Shown: positions 12,110-24,600 of the stretch, piece by piece | Position numbering within the stretch: the stretch's first letter is position 1 | How the letters are laid out: each line of letters starts with the position of its first letter | Assembly: GCF_029227915.1 (NCBI RefSeq) | Contig: NC_079875.1 | Location: 17,293,001 to 17,353,000 of the forward strand | DNA length: 60,000 nucleotides | Direction: 5' to 3' | Origin: Hydractinia symbiolongicarpus | Lineage: Eukaryota; Cnidaria; Hydrozoa; Anthoathecata; Hydractiniidae | Translations under genes and position numbers: made by a program | The notes under the pieces: model-generated | The model's database searches: none | What the model was told of the DNA's origin: nothing | Seen by the model: only the letters and a program-made list of their open reading frames with translations

Positions 12110-12562
12110 AAAATCACGTAATACGAACAGTGTGACATCGGTAATGACTCATCGATGCACAAAGAAATTTTTTCCCAATTTTTTTAGCTGTTTTCTGTAA
12201 AATATTGCTGACATCAGCTAAGTCCTACCAATTCACCAATTTTTTTTTTAAATTTGTATAGGATGATGTTCATTAACCTGTCTGTTGCGAAACAGGTGGT
12301 TTAATCCAGCTTTATGAAATTAGTCTTAGTTATGGTCCCAGTTAGTCCCCAGTTACGCACGCTGGAGAAGACTTTAGTTATTTCCATCTATTTCCAAGTT
12401 ATTTAGCCTTAAACTTAGACCAATATTATTTAACCATTGACATCACCGCCTATATGCATTGAGGTCGCCGTAATGTCAGAAAATTTACCATTTGAGACAT
12501 AACGTTTTTGCCAACATCATTTGGCGGTCACAGATGGAGACAACTTTCGTATTATTATATAG

Positions 12563-12563
12563 A
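12563..12563 (-). mobile_element. isolated Helitron 5' terminus
   Basis: Read on the - strand, an A is followed by TCTATATAATAATACG, matching the 5' end of the element at 16878-17229. No hairpin plus CTAG end was found at lower coordinates, so the 3' part is lost or diverged. Confidence 0.45.
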
Positions 12564-12684
12564 TATAAAATCAATAAAAAGGCATTTTTTCTCTTCTTTT
12601 AATGTGCCTAAAGAGTAAAATTTCACAAGACTATATATTTCTTTACAGTGTGTATATATATATTGCATAGAATATATTAAAATA

Positions 12685-15600
12685 ATGCGGAAACCTTCAA
12701 AGACGCCAACAAAAGGAAAAGCTGCAGTGGTAAGCAGTTATAATAATATATACTTCTTTTATCTTATCTATACTATGTAATAGTACTTCTTGTCTGTGTT
12801 TCTGCTATGGCAAAGAGCTGTTTTTACCTAAGCTGAAAATGTGTTGATGTTTCAGGCCCAATAGGAAAAAATATATACAGTATAAGCGATCTTCATGTAA
12901 ATAAAAAAACCTGTTCAAATTTACTTCTGTGAGTGATCGAAAGTCAAAAATGTACAGCAATATTTTGCTTATTTAAATTATCTTCAATTCACAAGGAAAC
13001 ACAAAACAGGCTTGCTATATATATATGTTATAAACCTTGTGGAAAAAATTTCAAGTTAGGAAAGCCAAACACAAGGGACTGTGCAACAGAAAGTGCATTA
13101 TCTTCCTTTATTTACTTTCAACTTCCAATAAAAAAAATGTTCTTTCAATAAACCTATTTTACATAATATCTTCTTGATGCAAAAACACTTGAGAAAATGT
13201 TGTGTGTAAACTAAATTATAGAAAGTTAAAGGGCGGCTAAGAATGGCAACACTTATGTTATTTCAAAGTTTTATTTTATACTTTACCTATTTTATTTTTC
13301 TCCAAATTATGACAGTGCTTAAAAATAATGCTTTCAAACCGGACAAACATAAAATTGTTATTCTTAAATTCATGCCAATCATACTTACAATCGTGCAATC
13401 ATAATTTAGAAGTTAATTTTTTTCTTCTGTATCAAACTTGATCCTGTGTTTGTTGTGCCTAATAATACAAAATCATTGGTATTTGTAACTGAGAGGTCTA
13501 GTAACAAAGTTGTTACCTAGAATGATTAAATTAGAAGCCATAGCTTACTGTTTTTTATAGCATGGTGTAATAAGTAGTGCATAGTAAAATATTTTTTATC
13601 AACATAGAGGCGTAAGTTATCAATCCTATTTTCTTGCTGACCGTCGAGGAAAGAGGATCTATTTATATGTTTGAAATGAATTGACTGGGAACCCACAATC
13701 TTCAGCACTGTAGGTGAACGCTCTACCACAAGGCCACCAGTCAGTAGACCATGTATTCCTCTTTGCCTGTCACAGATATACATATTCTCAATTTCTATAT
13801 CTCTTTAATAATAGCCGTATTCCGTCTGTCTGCCTCTGTGGGGACCCCCCGCTGAGTTAGAAAATGATGTTACGGAAACACGAATATCAAATGCAATATA
13901 TTTTTATTCACTTTATTGCAACAGGTAAATTCAAAAGGATGGGCGAACCCGTGGATTTTTCCATGGGCTAACAACTAGTCTATATTATAATGTTTGTATA
14001 CGTCTGTCTGTCACGCAAAATGATAGGTTAGCCGCGACGGGCGAACCCGTGGATTTTTCCAGGGGCTAACGACTAGTACTATATATATATTACTATATCA
14101 ATTTATAAGTTAATGCAAATAATGTGTATAGAATATTAATTAGATAAAAAACACATTTTTTGAAACATTATATATTTCAGCTAACAAGCCTTCATCAGTT
14201 GTAAATTAATAATAATGAAAACAAGTTATATACATCTTCTATGTAAAATTGGACAAGTAATAATATACGCTTAAGCGATGAGCAGCAAAAGCATTGCTAT
14301 AGAAATACATATAAAATAACAAAAAAAGGTTTTTAATCCTGTGGGTAGAAACAGCTATAAAAGAAAAGTATATGCATATGTATATACATAGTTAAAATTA
14401 CCAGTATTTTAACATATAAACAATTAAAAATGATTATGTACAGATATTTTACAATAAAAAACCTATTGAAAATTAAAACTATGATTAACTAGCGAAAAAC
14501 AACTAAAGCAATCAGTGCTCAAATTAAAGGCACTGCGACATAGCTGGAAGAAAGAAAATAAATAAATAAATGAATAAGAAATAGACATTTATGACGCAGT
14601 TACGATTACATAGAACAGTCCCTACATATTCCAGGGCAAAATGTGCAGAGTACACGTTGAAGTTTTAAAGTACAGCTGATATCCCAGGAATGGATGAGTG
14701 GGATATATACTATATTACTATATATTTTCTGTTTTTGTGACACTAGAAGGTTACTCATCCATCAAACACCAATTTAAAGTCGTCATCTAAAGCTGATGTT
14801 GCAAAAGGCAAAAAGAAGAAAGTAAGTGCAAGTTTCTGTGTGCTTTTTCAATTTAAAATTCAAGCTGAATCTCAGTTATTGCTCTCCTAGAAGTTTTTTA
14901 TTAGAAACATTTTATCCCTAGGAAGATGACGATACTACTCAACCCGGTATAGATGAGCTGGATGACTGGATGCAGGTAATTTAGTGTTGTTAAAAATGTT
15001 TATACTTGTAATAATAAGAAATATATACGGCATAACAGGTAGCAGGTGTATACAATGTTATTCTGATTCAAACTACTTTGTCATCAGAATGATTTAAAAT
15101 GATAAAAAAAACCTTCCCTTTGTAAAAAACTGATAGAACACAATTGTACAAGCAAAAAACATTGAGAGGGAACTTTAAGTTGAGAGTTTTATTTTTTTTT
15201 GGTTAATTTGTAACAAAAAGACAAACTTCTCCATGTTTTGTTAGCATATGGTGCATTGATAATGTGTCATCTGGAAGCACTGTATGAAAGCTTTTAAAAG
15301 CATTATATATTATAGAAACTGCAGTGCATACTGAAATTTGAAAAACAGCTTGAAAATATACATATATACCAAACTTATATAAACTTCAGTACTAATGACA
15401 CTGAAATTTAGTATAAAATTTAATCAATCAGTCAATCATCACTTATCATTAATTAATCAATAATGAGCATTATTAAATAAAAAGTGCTATATGGAACCTT
15501 TTTTCTTTTGTTTTTTCTACAGCCAAAACAGTTAGTCAAACCAGAAGACCAGCTTCAATTAACAGAGGAGGAATTAAAAGAAGAATTTACAAGAATACTC

Positions 15601-18600
15601 ACTGCTAATAATCCACATGCACCCAGCAACATTGTTCGTTTCAACTTCAAGGTTTGCGTGACTACCAGATTATTCTATAAAACTTGTAAACAAAAATCCT
15701 TTATCTAGTCTTTTTTTCTCCTTATTTTTGTTACAAGTTTTTTAATTACATTTCTTTTTTGTCAGAACGATATTGTCAACATGTTGGTACTGTATTAGTA
15801 AACATTTGCATTGATAATTTTAAGTACTGACATGAATTGATAAGATTCATGATCTGTGTATAGTAATTGATTCGGTAATTTCTTAGTACTGTTTATTTCC
15901 AACTGTGTAATTTTTACAGTTTTAAAGTTTGCTTGTTTTATGGCAAAAAAATGTAGATTTTTACTGATAGATTATATAGATAAAATTGTTTTTAAATTCA
16001 TAGGAGGGGCAGTTTAAACAAATTCCTACAGTTGATCAACTGGCGATACATTTCTCCTTAGAAGGGTGAGTTGTTTTACTATTTTTTCTCTTAAAACAAA
16101 TTTTTTTGCATACAGTATTTATTTTTGTTTGTTTTCACTGTTGTTTGTTTACAGCTCCAACAAATTACATTCCAGTAATTTATCAAACAGAATTTTCTCG
16201 TTGAAAAGAAAAATTTACAGAATTTATATAATAAGTAATTTAAAACGTACTTGTTATTATTTTGTAGAATTTAAGTGATCATACCCCATCTTAATCCTGC
16301 CTATACATTGTAATAAGGAATTTATAGCAAAAAAATTAAAGAAACTTTCTTTATTATACATAGGGTATATAGAATTCATATCAGTCAGTTATTTTTATAA
16401 TTATATTTTTTTAATCACTCTTTACTAAATTACATGAAAAGTAAGGAAATATTGAACAACCCTAATAACCCTAACATTTTAAACGTATGTTTACATTTCA
16501 GTAATCTTCTTCATAAAGAATCTGACGAGGCGCGCAGACAACTTGCTAGCACAGAGGAAGAAGAAGAAGAAGGTAAAACATTGTTAAATTTGTAAAAGTA
16601 GCATTTTTTTAATTAAATAAATAATTCATACTACAAAGACATACGTTAGTGCATTTAATTTGACTAAGTTGTACTTCAGTGATGGAAATAACGTCCAAAC
16701 ATCAGATATGTTCAACCATTTTTAAGAAGGTCAGGCAAATATTTTTAGCAAACTTAAATTGTCTGAACATTTTTTCAAAAACTTTGACCTAATTTTTTTA
16801 TTTGTCATTTTCAAATTATAAAATAATGTGAAAGAAGTCAAAGTGTTGTTATCATTCAGATATTAAAGAAAAGTAAACTAGTATTTAGCCCGTGGAAAAA
16901 TCCACTAGAGATAACGAATAAAAAAACAGCGGGAATAAATAAAACCAATATGTTTTTCATATAAGAGTAGAAGATAGACACATGCTTAACGTCACTTTGT
17001 GTAATAAAGTTTACATTATTACACAAAGTTTTTTATGAGAACAATGAAATAAATTAACCGTGGCTTTTTTAAAGCAAAAATTTTAAATAAATTTGAAAAT
17101 GCACACAAAAAACAAAATAAAAACAAAAGTTTAGCAAAAGTGACATGTTACCGCGGCTGTTTCTTTAGAAAAAACAAACACCCACTTTGTCTGTTACAGA
17201 CACACGGAACTGGTGTATTATTATATAGATATTTTCAACATAAAATGAGTGCACTGGAGAGCTTGTGTTTTTTTGTGAAATCTTTTATGACAATAATTGA
17301 TGTAATTATTTGTTTTTCTCTCAGCACCACCTATAGTGGGGACTCGTAGAGACAGATTTGATACCTTTGTCCAACCAGGCTATATTTCCTTATTTCTATT
17401 TTTGCAGATGATGAGGAAGAGGATGATGATGAAGAAAAGGATGAGGAGCGACCTTCAACAAAAAAGGTTTTTATTCCATTTTTGCCTTACTCTGTTAGCT
17501 CAAAAAACTATTTTAAATCAAGTATGTTGTAATAAGTTATTTATAACCTATTTAATCTCTAAAATTGATTAAAACCATTAAGAAGTCTAACACTAATCTT
17601 GTTATTTTTGTTTCCCTAGTGGTCAACATTTGTATTTATAAACAAAAGTAATCATCACTTGTCAAACAAAAAGTCAAAAATTAACACGTACAGCTAGTGC
17701 TATTTGTGAAGGGTATAAGCACATTAATACTTGCTGTAATAAATTTTTTTGTACTGAAGAGGAATGACAGGAAGAGTACAAGTTACACATTAAAATGGTG
17801 GCTTTTTGTCATGATACTAAATGTGATAATAGTAATAATCCCATTCAAGCAAATTTCATTACTTCATATAAATATACGATCAACCATGAAATTTTCCACA
17901 GACTATTTTAAAAAAGAAGTTTTGATGACGTGTTGATTTAATAAATAAAAAACATAACTGTATATTTTATGTATAAAACCACTTTGCTTTTCTTTCTAGA
18001 ATGTAATAATGAGAGCTACAAATTATGACATTTTGAAATTTCTATTCTCATATTTAGTCTGAAAGAGATGATACCACTCCTTCTCCAGGTCTAAAAGCTC
18101 CAGCACAAAAGTTAACTAATCAATTTAACTTTTGTGAACGAGCATCGCAGAGCTATAACAACCCACACAGGGTACGTATAATGGCAATGCTGTTTTTGTT
18201 TCTTGTAATCATGTGGAAAATGCCAAAAAGTATGAAAATGGTCATTTTATGTTTAAAATGTAGCCATACACCACTATTTTAATTTGGATTGTTATTTAGG
18301 AAAGAGGTACAATGACCGAACCACCACCCAGAGTTAATTTTTCAGCCACAGCCAATCAAGTAACAATTTTATGAAATTAACTGACCTTTTTAAATCTTTG
18401 TTATTACACATTTTTTATGAACAACCAATCTGCTGAGATTAGGGTCAGGACCTAAACAACTGCTAAGTAACTTTTCTGACTGAAAATTCATTTAAAGTTA
18501 AACAAATGAATTTTAATTTGAATAACCTAACAAGAAACCTACAAAAATGTTTTTCAAAAGACCCAAAAGCATTTTTTAAGTTAAATTATTAAAATTCAAA

Positions 18601-21600
18601 AACATAGAACGTTGAACATAAGTGCTGTTAAGTACACCAAAGCCTTACAAAGTTTGAGATTACGCTTCACTATTTCTTTTATTAGCAAAGAAACAAGTTT
18701 GTCTTATCAGAAAAATAGAAATGAGTTTTAGAAAAACTGACCTTGTATCAGATTCATGTTAATGGTAACATCGAGATAGCATAGCCTTGTTGCATTTATT
18801 ACTGTAGTACACAAATTTTTATTTAGTGGGAAATTTATGATGCTTATGTGGAAGACTTGCAAAGACAGGTAAGAATGTTTGTGTGTGTACAGGGTGTATA
18901 GGGTTCTGGCTACGTAATGAAATTGTTATTTCAAACTTTGCGTCGATATATTTAAAATCTCTGAATACACTGAAAATCTCTTTTTGATAAACTGATTGGC
19001 CATTAGTACCGTCATCATAGTTGTATCAATGATACACTTTTCTCGGGAGAGTTGAACAAAGGATTGTTAAGCTTCTTATTTAAACTAGTTAGTATCACAT
19101 TTTTCAATAGAGTTATTAGTGATTGACGTGTGAAAGTCAGCCTGTACTGATGAATGCAGATGTGATTTAGTGGTATCATAGTAACTGAAGAAGAAAAACA
19201 TTAATAACATTCAGATTTGAATTAATTTTGAATTTGGTGTTAATTAAAACATTGTAAATTGTCTTTGAAACTATTTGATTTTCATGAGTTTTTGTAATCA
19301 CCATCACCATAGTAGTTGGAAAGATTAACATTCACTTTTTTCCCCATTAAATCTTTTATTTAAAATTTAGGAAAGAGAGAAAGAAAAGGAAACTAAAAAG
19401 TCATCTAAAAAAGATGAAGACAAGAAGAAAAAGAATAATGCTGTTGAAATTCTGGTGTGTCTCTCTTTTGTTGATTTTGGCACATCCTTCTTTCTGTCGG
19501 AAATGTAATTCCTGCTTTGTTTTACTTGGCTATAGTTCAGTGTATATCCATTTCCCAACACACTAAGCCATTTTGGCACCATTCTTCATTTTTTTTGGAT
19601 ACACCCTTGATTCTAGTCTTATGTTCTATTTCTGCATGTTCAACTTGAACCTGTTTTAGTAAAGTCCAGCAACAAACATTTTTGACAAGCATGAGCATCG
19701 CCAAAATCAGGTTTTGTTGATCAACAGTCCTGATAAATTATTTTGTAACTAGTTATTTTTTTTTTTAGAGTGATGACATAAATCGCGTAGGGAGAGCATC
19801 AAAGATTGTTGAGCGCATGGTGAATCAAAATACATTTGATGCGATCGCATATGGTATGATTGAAAGTTACTTCACATTTATAAACACAAACAAAAATTAA
19901 AAAAAAAACAACTTTGATTTTTCTTAATTCGTCCTTCTATGATTTCGTTGGGTGGATTTCTCTTTTAAGAATATTCATACTTGCTTTTGTTTTCTTTTCA
20001 ATGATTCATAGGTGGGTTTTAAAAATAAAATCTTACTTTTTCTTAGACTTTAAATATTGGGAAGATGCATCTGATGAGTTCAGAGACAATGAAGGAACTG
20101 TCTTGCCATTATGGAAATTTTCGTATGAGCGTTCTAAACGGATGACAGTTACGGCTTTAAGTTGGTATGCTGTTTTCATTGTTTTCCTGTTTAATTAATA
20201 CTTAATTAAAATAATTAAAATAAGTAAGTAAGAAGCTGAGTAACGGGTCGCTCTTCCTCCCCTCCAGCTGTAGGTTGCAGAGATACGTATGGCATTTTTC
20301 TAACTTACTTGCCTGTTCGCGTCAGTAGGGAACCTAGTACATTTATAGTGTGCCTGCTGAATGAGGGCTCGAACCTGAAGCCTTATAATGCCAAGCTCAG
20401 TGTACTACCGCTATGCCATCTGTACTAAACGAGGAACTATATTTCCATTTTTCACATTGTCAGCAATGAATACATTTTGGATAAATTTTGTTTTTTTAAA
20501 GGAATAAGAAAAGCTGTCAAAGCATTTGCATTAATTTTGAACACTCTGCTATCAATTTTGTGTATTCTAAAGTTCTGTTAACTAAAATTTTGGCCAAGCA
20601 TAAGGGATTTTAGTCAACAAAAAATTTGACGAAAATGTCATGATAAAAGGAGTTAAAGTTTACCGTAACCATGTACAAGGATTTTCTAGAAGGTTTTTAT
20701 TACAGGAATACTAAGATCTCTAGTGCTTTAGTTATTCAACTTGTTTTGGTTAAAAAATAACTGATAGATCTTAAACACTCAAAGTCAGGTTTAAATTAGT
20801 GATATATTAAGTAACAAATGAAATAAGATTGCCCTTACCTCTCTTTAGGTCTCCGCAATATCAAGATTTATTTGCTGTAGGCCATGGATCTTGTAAGTAA
20901 TCTCAGTCAATTTGCTATGTTATGCATTGCAGTACTGTAAATGGAAACTACCACGAAATGTATTTAAAGTTTAGTATAAAAATGCATATGGTCAGACATT
21001 TTTTGTAGAAATAACTGTTTTTACTGTTATTGTTATTTTTTTATTTCAGATGATTTTTTGAAACAGTCTAGTGGAATGATATGCTTTTACTCCTTGAAAA
21101 ATCCTTCTTTTCCAGAGTAAGTATCTATTTTTGTACTTGTGCATGAAGTATACCTTTAATGAAAAATTAAACACGATATAGTGTGATATCGACTTTGCTA
21201 AACTTCTTGCACGTGTTCACTATATACCTTGGGGTAGCCTGGAGAGATCTAGATAGCTGATATAAGAAGTCGTTACCTTTTTTGAAGAATATGTAAAAAA
21301 TTGTACCAGTTCTAAGTTGATTGTTAATTGCCTGCCAAACTGCTCTTGCGAGCATAGCTGGGCCAATCCACGACCAGTCCCTTCCAAGTCCATGCATTAT
21401 TTAAACTTCCAAAGAAACGTTTGTTAAACTCATCTATTGAATATCTTTATAAAAGAAAATTACCAGTCAGATAACCACTCAATATCGTTGGAAACCTCAA
21501 TATATGGATTTTGTTAGAAAAATAACTGATACTATTTCTTAGTTGCATAATTTTTAACGATTTGTTTTGTCAAACTTATAGACACGTGTATACGACAGAG

Positions 21601-24600
21601 AGAGGCGTGATGTGTTTAGACATTCACCCAGAACATGCTTATCTTATTGTGGTTGGGTTTTATGATGGTGAGATATTCATCTTTGTGTGTCTTTCTCTAG
21701 CACTGCAAACAGAAAAAACACTACATGTCTCCTAAATTTGCTCATTCTGTGGTTTGCTATATAAACAGTGACTGTTTCATATTGTTTTGCTTTTTCTAAA
21801 TATTATCAATAAGTAATATTGATTTTCGAGTTGCATTGCATCAGCGTTTCTAATAGTGTCCCACCTAGAATCTTGGACCAAATATGTTTAGTCTTTTCAA
21901 TTTTTTCCTCCCACCCCTTCACTCCCCTAAACCTTTCCTGTCCCTACTTGCAGTATCCACTGACTTGTGTCCCATATTTTAGCAAGGGCTTGTTGTAAAA
22001 GGGCCCAAATCTGAAAGCCTTTAAGCCAGACCTTGTTTATGTTTTTAAAATTAGTCATTTTATTAAAGACCTGTGTGCATTGATTGGAATTGAAATTTAT
22101 TTGCCTGAAATGTATTTCAGGGAAATCAATTAACATGGCTATTCTCCCTATAAGAAGCAGTAAAATTAGAAATTCTAAAAAGGAATATTAAAGAAAATTA
22201 AAAATATTTAAAAAAAGATGTAAATACGAATAAAAACAGACACATATATAAAACTCTTCTTTGATTAAAAACTAACGTAGTTGAAACAAGAAAAAGTACT
22301 GCGAAATAATCAAACCTTACCTCACATAAGCAGCTAAAGAAACACCTAGTAAATAAATATGTATAAATATGTAAAGTTATCTTTTAATAGCTATAATTTT
22401 CTGACAAGATTTCCTGTTTCATTTTTTTTTTTCAGGTTGTGTTAAAGTGTATAACTTGGAAGACAAGTCGACAAAACCAATACACATCTCTACCGCTTTA
22501 TGTGGAAAACATACTGACCCTGTGTGGGAGGTTTAGTGCTTAAGTTGTTTGTTTTCATGTTGTGTCTGTTCAGTGCGATTTGAATCCTAGAAATTAGTAT
22601 TGCTTCCTGTCATTGTTGTTTCTTCTTCGTCTTTTTGTTGTTATTGTGTGTGAGGAAAACACTTTTTTTTTGAGGTTTTGTAGCATTAATCCTGTGAAAA
22701 TTTCTTTTTTTTTTAATTTTTTTGATTCTCATTCAGAATTAAAAGAGGAACAACGAAAGTACAAACTTTATTACTAATCTGAAATGCGCCATTATTGTTC
22801 TGTTGTTCTGATTGTTTTATATTATAGGTGCGATGGCAACCAGACAATCTTGATGGCAATTTGAATTTTTATTCTGTTTCGTCAGACGGAAGAGTTGTGT
22901 TATGGACGATTATAAAGGTAGTTTTCGTTACCGGTAATAAAGACAATATTTTTGATAACGGTGTATTTCCATTAAAAAATACCCACCCACCTGCTTGCCA
23001 GCACATATTTTTAAAGCTATTTGCCAGATTTGTCATCTCAACTAATATACAGTCTAAAAATTTCAAATTCATTTGTCATCTGTGCAATAAAATACATTTT
23101 GAACCAATTAAAATACTCCATTTTCATGGATGATTAAAGGTCAACCAAGTTGATTTAATAGAAATTTGCGTGATTACTTCCATTTATGTACTACAACGTT
23201 TTTTTTACAAGAAGAAATTATAAAAACAAATCTTCGACAGTAAAATTAAGAAGAACTTAAAACCTTTTAAGAATTTAAACTTCAACATCCCGAATTCCTG
23301 CAGCAAACATTTTATTTTTTATTTTTGTGGTAAAGCAAGATCATAAATTTATGATGAACTTTGAGGTGTTCAACGAAACAGGTGCTATTGTTTCTAATGA
23401 CATTGGATAGTCTGCACCTACAGAGAAAAAACACCTGGGTTTTTACTATCAAAATTACTCTTTTGTAAATTTTAGAGCGAGCTTCATTATACCGATGTTA
23501 TTCAACTACGTATTACCGACATCCAACCTGATGGACCAGAGGGTACACAACTTTCTGCGTTGGCGTGTGGAACAGCCATAGATTTCCATAAAACCATCGA
23601 CTATCTGTTTATTGTTGGTACAGAAGAAGGAAAAATCCAAAAATGTTCAAAGGCGTATTCGAGCAAATATTTGTGTTCTTATGATGTTAGTAAAATTGAT
23701 CTTTTTAAGTTGTTTAATCTTTGACCTTGCTGCTACAATCCTTGTCAAAAGTAGTTGGGAAAAATGTCAAAACTGACCGTAAAGTTCAGAGAAAACGATA
23801 AAAACAGAATTACATGATTTTAACCCCTTCCCCCGATTACACAATGTTAAAGGGTCATAGCAGCATACTTTTATCGTCAGAAATCAAATTATACTGGGGG
23901 TGTAGGCGTGGAGATCTGTGTTATTGTTATTTTGAATAGGGTCTCAACACTTTTGGCAAAGATTGTAGCTTTTCTTTTTAATCTTCAACCGTCACTAGGT
24001 AAGAAAAATTTAGAAAAGTAGGCAAAGTTGGTAAAAGTCATGAATAGTTGTGTATATCATATTACTCCCTGTAGTATGAGAAATTATATTGGTATTTAAT
24101 ATAGAAGCAGACCGCCGACTTTCTTTGAATGAAAATGTTTTAAACGAAAATATATATATGTGTAAATGTATGTACTGTCAATGTATTTTTTTACTTAAAA
24201 GACCTCTTTACCTCTGACCTGTTGGTTAATTTTAGTGTTTCTTTTTCTCTTCAGGCACATCACATGGCTGTCTATGCTGTGCGATGGAACCATTTCCATT
24301 CGAAAATATTTATATCATGCAGTGCTGATTGGACTGTCAAGATATGGGACCATACATGTCCGTATGTAGTTGACGTTGTAATAATTAATGCGTAGAGTTG
24401 CTGTTAATACCTTTCATCGTTCAGCTTTATGAATTTAACTTCTTAACATTTATTTTGTTGTATAGAATTCTGTTTCTGTAGAATTCGAATAAATGAATTA
24501 AATAACAAAGTGAAAAACACATTTTTTAATCAATTTTCTATTTGTATGTTTTTATTTCGCTTCTTTAACAGAGATGCTATTTTCACGTTTGATTTGGGAA

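Larger units (their letters stand above)
8060..12684. other. intergenic region between the LRR receptor and DNAI1 (divergent)
   Basis: No gene can be supported. Short open frames here (for example 9195-9386 and 11787-11981 on the - strand) lack splice or codon support. It should hold the promoters of both flanking genes, any upstream non-coding exon of the receptor, a Helitron 3' end near 8536, an 8-bp minisatellite (11002-11177) and a Helitron 5' end at 12563. Confidence 0.5.

Noticed and set aside
21167-21397. 76-codon - strand frame in DNAI1 intron 15 ([14 protein letters not shown])
   Set aside because: It might be a repeat fragment, but no family was recognised and no termini were found.
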